Positions 50,355 through 59,811 of a stretch of 64,000 nt of DNA are shown piece by piece. Position numbers and translations under genes: made by a program. Numbering within the stretch: the stretch's first letter is position 1; each line of letters starts with the position of its first letter. The stretch is from Flagellimonas marinaquae (lineage in GTDB: Bacteria > Bacteroidota > Bacteroidia > Flavobacteriales > Flavobacteriaceae), in NCBI RefSeq assembly GCF_023716465.1, contig NZ_CP092415.1, positions 1,279,501 to 1,343,500 of the forward strand, written 5' to 3'. The notes beneath the pieces are model-generated. The model worked only from the letters and a program-made list of their open reading frames with translations. It had not been told where the DNA came from and searched no databases.

Positions 50355-51487
50355 GCATACCTAACTTTGCGCAAAATTCTTTGGGACTCTTTTAAGGATT
50401 GGTACACATGGCTATCGTATGCCTTTAACAATTGCCTGGCACCATCCATTTTGTCCTTGGCCTCTTCAAACCCGTTCAAATAACAAATGAGATAAGTTGC
50501 CGGCAGGTGGGTCATATCGGTATGTTCGGAACTCGTGAGGGGAATATGGCTTTCCAACTTTTTTAGGAGGGCATTGTTGGTATTGTATACGTGAAAAAGT
50601 GTTTTCTTGTCGAACTGTGGAGGTTCAAATATCAATTTGCTATGTATCGAGTACTTGCCATTGTCGGAAAAAGTGATCGTCATTTCCTCCAAAGGATAAT
50701 ATTTTTGTTGTGACCCCAATCCCAATTGCACATATTCCAATGTTTTAAAGGAATCATCGTCGTAATCAATGGTGATTTCGTCCAAAGCGGAGTAAAAGAG
50801 TTTTACCTGCTCATTGATCAGTTCGATATCCACCCGTGAATAATATACCTTGCCCTTGACCTTTTTTTTATTGCCTGCCCAACAGACCACAAATTGTTCT
50901 TTAAAAACTTTATAATCGCTTGTTAAGTCGGGATGGCGTGTGTTGAAGAAATTGAGAACGGCATCCAGGGTATATTCAATGTTGTTCCTGGCATGCTGCT
51001 CAATGGTGGCCACCTTTTCAGAATTGATGTCCTTAAGTTCAATATCAAAGGCTTTGGGCAGACTTATACTGCCTTCCCTAAAGAAAACGGCACCACCATA
51101 ATACTTCCAAATATTTTTGCGCAACGCACAGACCTTTCCGTTGGACCTGATGGTAACCAGCCCTACTACCTTGCCTTCGGGCAAATGCGGGAAAGGTATG
51201 TTTTCATAAGAAATTAAAGGTGGGTTCTCCAAATAGGCATTGACCAGGTTTTGGATTTTGCTGTCATCAAAAAAATCAACCCCGACAATTTTGTTGTCTT
51301 CATCTTCTACTCCAATAACAATAAAAGAGTTGTTGTTGGGATTGGAATTGGCCAAGGCACAAACATGTTTGAGAAACTTGGCCTTGCCTTCCTTTTCTCC
51401 AATGGATATAAAACGCTTTTTGTCGTAAAAACTATTCTCGTCGTTATGGGCCAATAAGTTTTTTACGAGTAGGCGTTTATTGATCAT
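50351..51487 (-). CDS. AlbA_2/Schlafen-type putative DNA-binding protein
   Basis: 378 residues. The AlbA_2 domain (FISIGEKEGKAKFLKHVCAL, ANSNPNNNSFIVIGVEDEDN, FPHLPEGKVVGLVTIRSNGK) occupies the first 160 residues; the rest is alpha/beta and lacks a recognisable effector domain. AlbA_2 proteins are variously annotated as ATP-dependent DNA-binding proteins. Last in a three-gene minus-strand unit: aldo/keto reductase, SDR, this gene (overlap 4 bases). Confidence 0.78.
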   Translation of the reverse strand: MINKRLLVKNLLAHNDENSFYDKKRFISIGEKEGKAKFLKHVCALANSNPNNNSFIVIGVEDEDNKIVGVDFFDDSKIQNLVNAYLENPPLISYENIPFPHLPEGKVVGLVTIRSNGKVCALRKNIWKYYGGAVFFREGSISLPKAFDIELKDINSEKVATIEQHARNNIEYTLDAVLNFFNTRHPDLTSDYKVFKEQFVVCWAGNKKKVKGKVYYSRVDIELINEQVKLFYSALDEITIDYDDDSFKTLEYVQLGLGSQQKYYPLEEMTITFSDNGKYSIHSKLIFEPPQFDKKTLFHVYNTNNALLKKLESHIPLTSSEHTDMTHLPATYLICYLNGFEEAKDKMDGARQLLKAYDSHVYQSLKESQRILRKVRYA

Positions 51488-52239
51488 AGTTCTTTCTTCA
51501 CTAATGTACTGCTGGCCTGTGCAGTGGGCATTACCACAAGGTCGGCAATGTTTACATGATAGGGCCGGGTAACCACAAACAAAATAATGTCCGCAATATC
51601 CTCCGGTTTTAAGGGTTGAAAGCCTTGATATACTTTTGAAGCTTTTTCAGCATCGCCCTTAAACCTAACGTCGCTGAACTCGGTTTCTACCAGTCCTGGG
51701 TTTACGGCTCCAACTCGAATTCCATAAGCATTCAAATCTATTCGCATTCCCTGATTTATAGCGTCCACGGCGTGCTTGCTGGCACAATACACATTCCCAT
51801 TTGGGTAGACTTCCTTGCCTGCCGTGGATCCAATATTTATAATATGGCCCGATTTACGCTCTATCATTTTTGGAATGATGGCCTTGGACATATAAAGTAA
51901 TCCTTTCACATTGATATCCAACATGGCATCCCAATCATCTGGGCTGCCCTTGTCAATTGGGTCAAGACCGTGGGCATTACCGGCGTTGTTGATCAAAATA
52001 TCGATTTCTGAAAATTCCTTGGGCAAATTGTCGATGGCCGAGAATACATCCTCACGATTTCTCACATCAAAATTGAGCGTAATAATAGCTGTATCCCTGC
52101 CCAATTCGTTCTTAAGTTGATGTAACCGCTCTTCCCTACGACCGCAAAGAATCAGATTGTAGCCTTGCTTTGCAAAAAGTTCGGCAGTTGCTTTTCCTAT
52201 ACCACTGGTTGCTCCTGTTATTAATGCTGTTTTTGACAT
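51484..52239 (-). CDS. Short-chain dehydrogenase/reductase (YdfG-like)
   Basis: 251 residues. NADP-binding TGATSGIGKATAELFAKQ, NNAGNAHGLDP, and catalytic Ser plus YCASKHA (Tyr/Lys). C-terminal VKPEDIADIILFVVTRP-like segment (read LKPEDIADIILFVVTRPYHV) resembles YdfG, which reduces 3-hydroxy acids such as serine or 3-hydroxypropionate. Substrate not certain. Between the aldo/keto reductase (12-base gap) and the AlbA_2 gene (overlap). Confidence 0.9.
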   Translation of the reverse strand: MSKTALITGATSGIGKATAELFAKQGYNLILCGRREERLHQLKNELGRDTAIITLNFDVRNREDVFSAIDNLPKEFSEIDILINNAGNAHGLDPIDKGSPDDWDAMLDINVKGLLYMSKAIIPKMIERKSGHIINIGSTAGKEVYPNGNVYCASKHAVDAINQGMRIDLNAYGIRVGAVNPGLVETEFSDVRFKGDAEKASKVYQGFQPLKPEDIADIILFVVTRPYHVNIADLVVMPTAQASSTLVKKEL

Positions 52240-52251
52240 TCCAATTAAATT

Positions 52252-53124
52252 CTAAGGAACATCGTGTCCTTGGCTAGCTACCATAAGGGCAAACCAATCC
52301 TGAAGTTCCAATTCTATGTTTACGGCGGCTGCCGATTGTTCAATTCTTTCTTTGTTGGTGGTTCCGATCACCGGGTGTACCTTGGCTGGGTGTTTTAAAA
52401 TCCAAGCCAAGAGCAACTGGCTTTCATTCGCATTATATTTGTCCAACAATGGATTCATCACTTCTTTTATCCGCTCTGTCTGCTCATCGGTTTCCCTAAA
52501 AAAGCTTCCCAATGGACTCCAGGCCATGGCCATTCTTTTATTGCCGATACTATCATCAAAAGTACCATCGTACATTGGGTTATTATGGGTCAGGGAAAAT
52601 TCGACCTGGTTTCCCTCCACCGGCATCCATTTTTCCAACATGGCGACTTGCGATGGGGTAAAATTGGAAACTCCGAACCGATTTATTTTACCGCTTTGCA
52701 ACAAATGTTGGGCTGCTTCTGCAATTTCTTCGGGCTGCATTAATGGACTAGGTCGGTGTATCAAGAAAAAATCCAGATAGTCGGTATTCAACTTTTTTAA
52801 GGATTCTTCTGCAGATTCAATAATATATTGTTTATCGTATTGGTAATGATTGATCTTGTTGTTCCTCCCATCGGTAAGTTGGATTCCGCATTTGGTGATC
52901 AATTGGACATTCTCCCTTTTGATACCGCTCTCTGCAAAAGCTTTTCCAAATTCCGACTCTGTAGAATATCCACCATAAATATCGGCATGATCAAATGTAG
53001 TGAGTCCACAATCCATGCTGTGGTGCATTAATTCGACCATTTCTATTTTTGAAAGTTTTTTGCCCCAGCTCCCCCAGGTCATTGCTCCCGATATAATGCG
53101 GGAAAAATTCGTTGTCTGTTCCAT
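52252..53124 (-). CDS. Aldo/keto reductase (YdhF-like)
   Basis: 290 residues. AKR barrel with catalytic FDHADIYGGYSTESEFGKAF (Asp/Tyr), LITKCGIQL (Lys), DYLDFFLIHRPSPLMQPEEI (His) and HPVIGTTNKERIEQS for NADPH. Resembles E. coli YdhF-type reductases. First gene of a unit with the SDR and AlbA_2 genes. Substrate unknown. Confidence 0.9.
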   Translation of the reverse strand: MEQTTNFSRIISGAMTWGSWGKKLSKIEMVELMHHSMDCGLTTFDHADIYGGYSTESEFGKAFAESGIKRENVQLITKCGIQLTDGRNNKINHYQYDKQYIIESAEESLKKLNTDYLDFFLIHRPSPLMQPEEIAEAAQHLLQSGKINRFGVSNFTPSQVAMLEKWMPVEGNQVEFSLTHNNPMYDGTFDDSIGNKRMAMAWSPLGSFFRETDEQTERIKEVMNPLLDKYNANESQLLLAWILKHPAKVHPVIGTTNKERIEQSAAAVNIELELQDWFALMVASQGHDVP

Positions 53125-53283
53125 AAGTGCTCAAAGTATAAAATTAAACCCTTAAATCCTTCATAAAACTAGGGCTTTAGCGTTTTTTTTAACCATTAAT
53201 TAACAGGTGGGTTTTAAATAAATTTTCATTTTGCACACCTTAGTAAAAACCCCGACCTTAACACCAAACAATAAAAGTATACA

Positions 53284-54285
53284 ATGGAAGAAAACACTAC
53301 TATTGATATTAGTGCTGTGAATGAGAAAATCGCCCAAGAAAGCGCTTTTATTGACCTTTTAACGGTTGAAATGAACAAAGCGATCGTGGGCCAAAACCAT
53401 ATGGTAGAACGATTGTTGATCGGTCTTTTGGGCAAGGGCCATATTTTGCTCGAAGGTGTTCCCGGATTAGCAAAAACATTGGCCATCAACACCTTGGCCA
53501 AAGCAGTAAAGGGAAGTTTTAGCAGAATACAGTTTACCCCTGATCTTTTGCCGGCAGACGTTATCGGTACATTGATCTACAACATAAAAGAAAACGATTT
53601 CTCCATAAAAAAAGGACCAATTTTTGCCAATTTTGTGTTGGCGGACGAAATCAACAGGGCACCTGCCAAGGTACAATCCGCACTTTTGGAGGCCATGCAG
53701 GAAAAGCAGGTTACCATTGGTGACGAAACCTTTATTTTGGACAAGCCCTTTTTGGTAATGGCCACGCAAAACCCCGTAGAACAAGAAGGTACCTACCCTC
53801 TTCCCGAGGCCCAAGTCGACCGTTTTATGCTAAAAACGGTGATCGATTATCCAAAACTCAATGAAGAACAACTCATTATTCGCCAAAACCTAAGAGGCGA
53901 AACAGAACCCATTAAGCCCGTAGTGTCCTTGGAACAAATTCTTAGGGCCCAAGCAACCGTTCGCGAGGTTTATATGGACGAAAAAATCGAAAAATATATC
54001 CTCGACCTCATTTTCGCAACACGATACCCTGAAAAATATAACTTGGAAAGCTTAAAGCCGCTCATTAGTTTTGGCGCTTCTCCAAGAGGTAGTATCAACT
54101 TGGCGAATGCATCCAAGTGCTACGCGTTCATCAAACGAAGAGGTTATGTGGTCCCCGAAGATGTAAGGGCGGTGGTACACGATGTGCTTCGCCACCGTAT
54201 CGGGATCACTTACGAGGCCGAGGCGGAAAATATTACTTCCGAAGAAATCATCAACAAGATTGTAAACGAGGTAGAAGTGCCTTAG
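53284..54285 (+). CDS. MoxR-family AAA+ ATPase
   Basis: 333 residues. Walker A-type loop LLEGVPGLAKTLAINTL, Walker B VLADEINRAPAKVQSALLEA, sensor LVMATQNPVEQEGTYPLPEA. MoxR ATPases act as chaperones for VWA-domain complexes. First gene of the MoxR-DUF58-DUF4381-like-BatABCDE operon ending at 62359. Confidence 0.95.
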   Translation: MEENTTIDISAVNEKIAQESAFIDLLTVEMNKAIVGQNHMVERLLIGLLGKGHILLEGVPGLAKTLAINTLAKAVKGSFSRIQFTPDLLPADVIGTLIYNIKENDFSIKKGPIFANFVLADEINRAPAKVQSALLEAMQEKQVTIGDETFILDKPFLVMATQNPVEQEGTYPLPEAQVDRFMLKTVIDYPKLNEEQLIIRQNLRGETEPIKPVVSLEQILRAQATVREVYMDEKIEKYILDLIFATRYPEKYNLESLKPLISFGASPRGSINLANASKCYAFIKRRGYVVPEDVRAVVHDVLRHRIGITYEAEAENITSEEIINKIVNEVEVP

Positions 54286-54354
54286 CGGTTCAATGTTTAT
54301 CGGAATAAGTAGCAATACTTTTAACCAACCCGAAAACCTATTTATTTGAACCAA

Positions 54355-55221
54355 ATGGATACAAAAGAACTACTAAAAAAAGTACGTAAAATTGAAATTA
54401 AGACCCGGCGTCTTTCCGACCATATTTTTGGTGGGGAATACCACTCTACGTTCAAAGGTCGGGGGATGACGTTCAGTGAAGTAAGACAGTATCAGTTTGG
54501 GGACGATGTAAGAAGTATCGACTGGAACGTGACCGCACGCTACAACGAGCCATTTGTTAAAGTATTCGAAGAAGAACGCGAACTTACCATGATGTTGATG
54601 GTGGACGTAAGCGGATCGGAACTTTTTGGTACATCCAACCAATTTAAAAAAGAAATCATTACCGAGATTTCGGCAACCCTTGCATTTTCGGCACTTCAGA
54701 ACAACGATAAGGTAGGTCTCATTCTTTTTTCTGACGAAGTGGAACTTTTTATCCCGCCAAAAAAAGGGAAAAGTCACGTACTTCGAATAATTCGGGAATT
54801 GTTGGAATTTCAGCCAAAAAGCAACAAGACCAACATTGCGGAAGCTCTAAAATTCTTGACCAATGTTATGAAGAAGAAAGCCATTGTTTTTGTGCTTTCC
54901 GATTTTATGGCGGACGACTACGACAATACCCTTCGCATTGTGGGCAATAAGCACGATGTTACCGGGATCAGGGTATTCGACAAACGTGAAGAAAACATTC
55001 CAAATCTTGGTATGGTACAGATGCAAGACGCCGAAACAGGCGAAGTTCAATTGGTTAACACCCAATCCAAACAAGTGCGTTCTGCCTATGGAAAACATTA
55101 TATGGAAAAGGTCGCGTATTTCACCAATTCCTTTAAAAAATCCGGTTCCGGAGCAATTAACTGCAGAACGGATGAAAGCTATGTAAGAAAACTATTGGGC
55201 TATTTTAAACGAAGAGGATAA
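54355..55221 (+). CDS. DUF58 protein of the MoxR/Bat operon
   Basis: 288 residues from MDTKELLKKVRKIEIKTRRL (54355). The core FSEVRQYQFGDDVRSIDWNV is the DUF58 signature; a VWA-like part follows (LMVDVSGSELFGTSNQFKKE, AIVFVLSDFMADDYDNTLRI). Works with MoxR in a pathway affecting aerotolerance or the envelope, exact role unknown. Separated from moxR by 69 bases; its stop overlaps the next start by 1 base. Confidence 0.93.
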   Translation: MDTKELLKKVRKIEIKTRRLSDHIFGGEYHSTFKGRGMTFSEVRQYQFGDDVRSIDWNVTARYNEPFVKVFEEERELTMMLMVDVSGSELFGTSNQFKKEIITEISATLAFSALQNNDKVGLILFSDEVELFIPPKKGKSHVLRIIRELLEFQPKSNKTNIAEALKFLTNVMKKKAIVFVLSDFMADDYDNTLRIVGNKHDVTGIRVFDKREENIPNLGMVQMQDAETGEVQLVNTQSKQVRSAYGKHYMEKVAYFTNSFKKSGSGAINCRTDESYVRKLLGYFKRRG

Positions 55222-56882
55222 TGCTAATGGACAATTTACATATAATCAGAGATAGACATAGGCATCCAATCATATGGATCGCCCTGTCGCTCCTATTCCT
55301 CTTGCCCATAACGGGCCGGGCTCAATCCGATCCAAAGGTAAACGCCGAAGTGGACACCCTATCCATTAAAATAGGGGAACAGATACAATACAAAATTACG
55401 GTGGAGGCGGACTCTACCGATGTGGTTTTCTTTCCCGAAGGGCAAACCTTTTCGCCGCTTGAAACCGTAGAGGCCATTATGGCCGACACCATAAAAAATG
55501 AAGAAAAAGTAATCCTTCAAAAAATCTATGCCCTGACCCAGTTTGACAGCGGCGCGTATACCATTCCTCCACAACGGATCGCCATTAACGAGCAACCATT
55601 TTTTACAGATTCGTTCCAAGTTAAGGTAGCCGATGTTGCAGTAGATACAACCAAACAAAAGATGTATGACATCAAGCCTTTGATTGAGGTAGAACGGAGC
55701 AATGCCGATATGTGGCTTACCGCTCTCTGGATTCTTTTGGGGCTGATTGTGGTCGGTGGTCTGGTCTATTGGTTCTTTTTACGCAAAAAACCATTGACGG
55801 AAGAGGAAAAAGTAGCTTTGCTACCGCCTTACGACCGTGCCTTAATGGAACTAAAAAAGCTGGAAAATTCCAAGTATCTCATACAAGACGAGTATAAACA
55901 ATACTATTCCGAGCTCACAGATATCGTTAGGGCCTATTTAGAAGAGGACGTACACGTTTCGGCGATGGAGAGCACTACCTCGGAACTCATCACCAAGTTG
56001 GAAATGCTCAAAGATGCCGGTGAACTCAATTTGGACGACGACACCATCCATCAGTTTCAAAAAATATTGCAGACCGCGGATCTGGTGAAGTTTGCCAAAT
56101 CAAAACCTGCTACTTCCCTTGCTGAACACGATAGAAAAATTGTAGAACAAATCGTTATAAAAACCCATGAAGCGCTGCCAGAGCCCACAGAGGAGGATTT
56201 GCTTTTAAACGAAGAGTATCTAGAAGAACTGGCCAAGAAAAAGCAGCGCAAACGTATGTATTGGGCCGCTGCCATATTTATTGGGATAATAGTTATGGGC
56301 AGTGTTTTTTCGGTCGCATATTTTGGCGCAAAAAAAGTAAGGGACACCGTGTTCGGCTATCCTACCAAAGATCTTTTGGAAGGAGAATGGGTGGCAAGTT
56401 CCTACGGTTTTCCACCAATTTTGATGGAAACGCCAGACGTATTGGTCCGTAAGGAAATTGAGCTGCCCAAAGAAACCGAAGAGCTAATCAAGGAATTGCA
56501 GACCTTCTCCTACGGCAGTTATGTCGGTATTTTTTCCGTTAGTACGAGTTCCATCACCTTTAAAGAACAGAACGAAGATCCTAATTTTGAAGCTATAATT
56601 GTTTCCACGCTAAACAAGTTCGAACAATTGGGTCTTAAAAACATCATTACCAAACAGGAAGAATTTGTTACCCAATCCGGTGTAAAGGGATTAAAAACCT
56701 ATGGATCGGGATCTTTTGGCGAACCGGATGGCGATAGTAAAAAAGCAAAATACAACATTCTATCGTTCGGTGGAAAAGGGTTTATTCAACAAATAGTGAT
56801 CACTTGGGAAGATGGCGACGAATATGCCGAAGAGATCGTGGAACGAATTTTAACCAGTTTAGACGTAAAAACACAAGCATAA
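55221..56882 (+). CDS. Two-helix membrane protein of the Bat operon (BatD-like N-part, DUF4381-like middle)
   Basis: 553 residues. A signal sequence (LSLLFLLPITGRAQSDPK) is followed by a periplasmic beta-rich domain (VNAEVDTLSIKIGEQIQYKI, FDSGAYTIPPQRIAINEQPF) and a membrane helix (WLTALWILLGLIVVGGLVYW) with DUF4381-like cytoplasmic part (DRALMELKKLENSKYLIQDE). A second membrane helix (WAAAIFIGIIVMGSVFSVAY, about 345) precedes an unassigned C-terminal domain of about 180 residues (GYPTKDLLEGEWVASSYGFP). ATG at 55227 is an alternative start. It lies between DUF58 and BatA. Confidence 0.8.
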   Translation: MLMDNLHIIRDRHRHPIIWIALSLLFLLPITGRAQSDPKVNAEVDTLSIKIGEQIQYKITVEADSTDVVFFPEGQTFSPLETVEAIMADTIKNEEKVILQKIYALTQFDSGAYTIPPQRIAINEQPFFTDSFQVKVADVAVDTTKQKMYDIKPLIEVERSNADMWLTALWILLGLIVVGGLVYWFFLRKKPLTEEEKVALLPPYDRALMELKKLENSKYLIQDEYKQYYSELTDIVRAYLEEDVHVSAMESTTSELITKLEMLKDAGELNLDDDTIHQFQKILQTADLVKFAKSKPATSLAEHDRKIVEQIVIKTHEALPEPTEEDLLLNEEYLEELAKKKQRKRMYWAAAIFIGIIVMGSVFSVAYFGAKKVRDTVFGYPTKDLLEGEWVASSYGFPPILMETPDVLVRKEIELPKETEELIKELQTFSYGSYVGIFSVSTSSITFKEQNEDPNFEAIIVSTLNKFEQLGLKNIITKQEEFVTQSGVKGLKTYGSGSFGEPDGDSKKAKYNILSFGGKGFIQQIVITWEDGDEYAEEIVERILTSLDVKTQA

Positions 56883-57881
56883 ATGTTTGAGAATATAGAG
56901 TTTGCAAATCCTGAATTTTTCTGGCTGCTTTTATTGCTGCCATTGGCTTTGCTATGGTATTTTTTCAAACGAAAAAATGAAATGGCATCACTCCGTATCT
57001 CCAGCATCAAAGGATTTACGGTCAAAAGTTGGGCCTCTAAAATAAAACCAGTACTGTTTGGAATCCGACTATTAGCCTTGGCGGCGATCGTCACAGCTTT
57101 GGCAAGACCTCAAACAGAGGATATCTCGACACGGACAAAAACCACAAAGGGGATTGATATTGTTATGGCCATCGATGTGTCTTCCAGTATGTTGGCCCGC
57201 GATTTAAAACCGAACCGACTATCCGCCCTAAAAGAAGTGGCGGCTAATTTTATTGAACAACGCCCCAACGATCGTATCGGACTAGTAGGATATGCCGGAG
57301 AGAGTTACACCAAAACCCCTATTACCAGTGACAAGACCATTGTTTTGGCCGCCCTGGACGATATCACCTATGGTGAACTGGAAGACGGTACCGCCATTGG
57401 AATGGGCTTGGCCACATCGGTAAATCGATTAAAGGAAAGCAAGGCCATCAGTAAAGTTATCATTCTTTTAACGGATGGTGTCAATAATTCTGGCTTTATT
57501 GAACCCAGAACAGCAGCCGATCTTGCCGTGGAGTTTGGAATAAAAACATATACCATTGGTCTGGGAACCAACGGCAATGCACTTTCTCCCATTGCCTACA
57601 ACAGAGATGGCTCCTTTAGGTACGGAATGCGACAAGTGGAGATTGATGAAAAGCTTTTGGAAGAAATCGCAGAAGTGACGGGCGGCAAATATTTCCGTGC
57701 CACGGATAACGAATCTCTGGAAGAAATTTATGACGAGATTAACAAATTGGAGAAAACCGAAATAGAAGAATTTAAATATTACAAATACGAAGAAAAATTT
57801 AGGCCCCTAATATTTCTGGCCGGTATTTTATTGTTGTTGGAATGGGGGCTGCGCAACTCCATCTTTAAAAGTTTTATTTAA
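56883..57881 (+). CDS. batA: BatA, VWA-domain membrane protein
   Basis: 332 residues. N-terminal membrane anchors (FFWLLLLLPLALLWYFFKRK, LFGIRLLALAAIVTALARPQ), a VWA domain with MIDAS motif IVMAIDVSSSMLARD and KVIILLTDGVNNSG, and a C-terminal membrane helix. Starts 1 base after the preceding stop. Bat proteins are thought to form an inner-membrane complex with MoxR. Confidence 0.93.
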   Translation: MFENIEFANPEFFWLLLLLPLALLWYFFKRKNEMASLRISSIKGFTVKSWASKIKPVLFGIRLLALAAIVTALARPQTEDISTRTKTTKGIDIVMAIDVSSSMLARDLKPNRLSALKEVAANFIEQRPNDRIGLVGYAGESYTKTPITSDKTIVLAALDDITYGELEDGTAIGMGLATSVNRLKESKAISKVIILLTDGVNNSGFIEPRTAADLAVEFGIKTYTIGLGTNGNALSPIAYNRDGSFRYGMRQVEIDEKLLEEIAEVTGGKYFRATDNESLEEIYDEINKLEKTEIEEFKYYKYEEKFRPLIFLAGILLLLEWGLRNSIFKSFI

Positions 57882-57884
57882 CGA

Positions 57885-58931
57885 ATGATTCAGTTTGACG
57901 AAAAAATTTATTTCTATCTCTTGGCCATAATTCCCGTTATGGTCCTAGCCTTCTTTTTTCTTCAAATCTGGAAAAAAAAGACCCAAAAACGATTTGCGAA
58001 CACCAATCTGCTCAAACGATTGGCCCCTAATCGGTCCTCATTTAAATCCGCTGTAAAGCTGGTATTTTTGTTGGCCGGCCTTACTTTTTTGATTCTGGGC
58101 TTGGTAAACCCCAAAATTGGAACAAAACTGGAAACCGTAAAACGTGAAGGCGTGGACATCGTCTTCGCCATCGACGTATCCAAAAGTATGTTGGCAGAGG
58201 ATATTGCCCCAAATCGGTTGGAGAAGGCAAAGCGTATCGTATCAGAAATAATCAATCAATTGGCAAGCGATCGTATCGGGATTATCGCCTACGCCGGACA
58301 AGCCTATCCGCAATTGCCCATTACTACAGATTATGGTGCTGCAAAAATGTTCCTACAGGGCATGAATACGGATATGTTATCCTCCCAAGGAACCGCCATA
58401 AACGCCGCAATTGACCTGGCCAGCACCTATTACGATGATTCACAGCAGACCAATCGGGTGCTGTTCATCGTGTCGGATGGAGAGGACCACTCGGAAAACA
58501 CCACCTTGGATGCGGTCGAACAAGCCAACCAAAACGGAATCCGTGTTTTTACTATAGGCGTGGGCAAACCAAAAGGAGCACCTATACCCATTAAAAGAAA
58601 TGGCATAGTTGAAAGCCTGAAAAAAGATAACCAAGGGGAGGTTGTTATTACCAAACTAAACGAAAACGTACTGATCGAGATTGCCGATAGGGGCAATGGT
58701 GATTATATTGATGGCTCCAACACCGAAAATGCGGTGGAATACATCAAAGAACAATTGAACAGGATGGACAAAACCGAGTTCGAAGCCAAGCAATTTGCAG
58801 AATACAAAGACCAATTCCAATGGTTTCTTGCAGCCGGCTTTTTATTTTTATTTTTGGACATCTTTGTTTTGGACAGAAAAACACAATGGTTGAAAAAACT
58901 GAATCTTTTTAACGAGCACGATGATGAATAA
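57885..58931 (+). CDS. batB: BatB, VWA-domain membrane protein
   Basis: 348 residues, paralogue of BatA with the same layout: anchors (FYLLAIIPVMVLAFFFLQIW, LVFLLAGLTFLILGLVNPKI), MIDAS motif IVFAIDVSKSMLAEDIAPNR, VLFIVSDGEDHSENTT and C-terminal helix FLAAGFLFLFLDIFVLD. Stop overlaps the batC start by 11 bases. Confidence 0.93.
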   Translation: MIQFDEKIYFYLLAIIPVMVLAFFFLQIWKKKTQKRFANTNLLKRLAPNRSSFKSAVKLVFLLAGLTFLILGLVNPKIGTKLETVKREGVDIVFAIDVSKSMLAEDIAPNRLEKAKRIVSEIINQLASDRIGIIAYAGQAYPQLPITTDYGAAKMFLQGMNTDMLSSQGTAINAAIDLASTYYDDSQQTNRVLFIVSDGEDHSENTTLDAVEQANQNGIRVFTIGVGKPKGAPIPIKRNGIVESLKKDNQGEVVITKLNENVLIEIADRGNGDYIDGSNTENAVEYIKEQLNRMDKTEFEAKQFAEYKDQFQWFLAAGFLFLFLDIFVLDRKTQWLKKLNLFNEHDDE

Positions 58932-59811
58932 GATGACGTTAATGTTTGGACTATTGCTAAGTTTTACAGCGGTCCAGGCACAGGAAAACAATATCGAAAA
59001 AGCGCAGAGAGAAGCTGAAAAAGCACTACAGGCCTCTACCAATATCACCTACGAGGCCAACCAAGAGCTAACTTCCAACAACTTTGTGTCCGCAGAGGCA
59101 GAATATAGAAAGGCCATTTCCAAAAGCGATAAAAACGCGGCCGCTAGATTTAATTTGGGCAATGCCTATTACAACCGAGAAAGTTTTGGCGAAGCCTTTG
59201 GCCGGTACAAAGAAGCCGGTGACGCCGCAGCGGACAAGAGTGAAAAACACAAGGCCTTTCACAATATGGGCAATGTGTTCATGAAAAACAAAGAATACGA
59301 AAAAGCCGTTGAGGCCTATAAGCAAGCCTTGCGCAGCAACCCAACCGACGACGAGACCCGTTATAATCTTGCCCTGGCCAAAAAAATGCTCGAAAAACAG
59401 CAGGACGAGCAAAAGAACGATCAGAATAAAGACGATCAAGACAAAAAAGATCAAGAAAACGAGGATAAGGACAAAGACCAGAACAACGAAGGGGGCGACA
59501 AGGAAAAGAAAGACGAGGGCGAACAAAAAGAAGACGAAAACAAGGACAAGGGAGACCAAGGTGAAAATGGTGAGGACAAGCCCGAAGAAAATCAAAAGGG
59601 CGATGGTGATAAGAAAAAAGAACAGGAGAAAAAGCCCAACGAAGGGGACCAGCCACAAGACCAAAAACAACAACCAAAACCCAATCAGCTTTCCAAGCAA
59701 CAGATTCAGAACCTGTTAGAGGCCATGCAAAACGAAGAGAAAAAAGTACAGGAGAAAATGGAAGCAAGAAAAGTTCGGGGCAAAAAAATTAAAAACGAAA
59801 AAGACTGGTAA
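58921..59811 (+). CDS. batC: BatC, TPR protein with charged tail
   Basis: 296 residues. Signal peptide (MTLMFGLLLSFTAVQAQENN), two to three TPR units (ARFNLGNAYYNRESFGEAFG, HNMGNVFMKNKEYEKAVEAY), then about 100 residues almost entirely Lys/Glu/Asp/Gln/Asn, and a C-terminal segment LSKQQIQNLLEAMQNEEKKV. Long antisense frames here only mirror the low-complexity tail. Overlaps batB by 11 bases and batD by 1. MNKM at 58924 is an equally good start. Confidence 0.9.
   Translation: MMNKMTLMFGLLLSFTAVQAQENNIEKAQREAEKALQASTNITYEANQELTSNNFVSAEAEYRKAISKSDKNAAARFNLGNAYYNRESFGEAFGRYKEAGDAAADKSEKHKAFHNMGNVFMKNKEYEKAVEAYKQALRSNPTDDETRYNLALAKKMLEKQQDEQKNDQNKDDQDKKDQENEDKDKDQNNEGGDKEKKDEGEQKEDENKDKGDQGENGEDKPEENQKGDGDKKKEQEKKPNEGDQPQDQKQQPKPNQLSKQQIQNLLEAMQNEEKKVQEKMEARKVRGKKIKNEKDW

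Noticed and set aside
59068..59700. Long hydrophobic antisense frame over batC
   Set aside because: Its Leu/Phe/Val run is the reverse complement of the Lys/Glu/Asp codons in the BatC tail.
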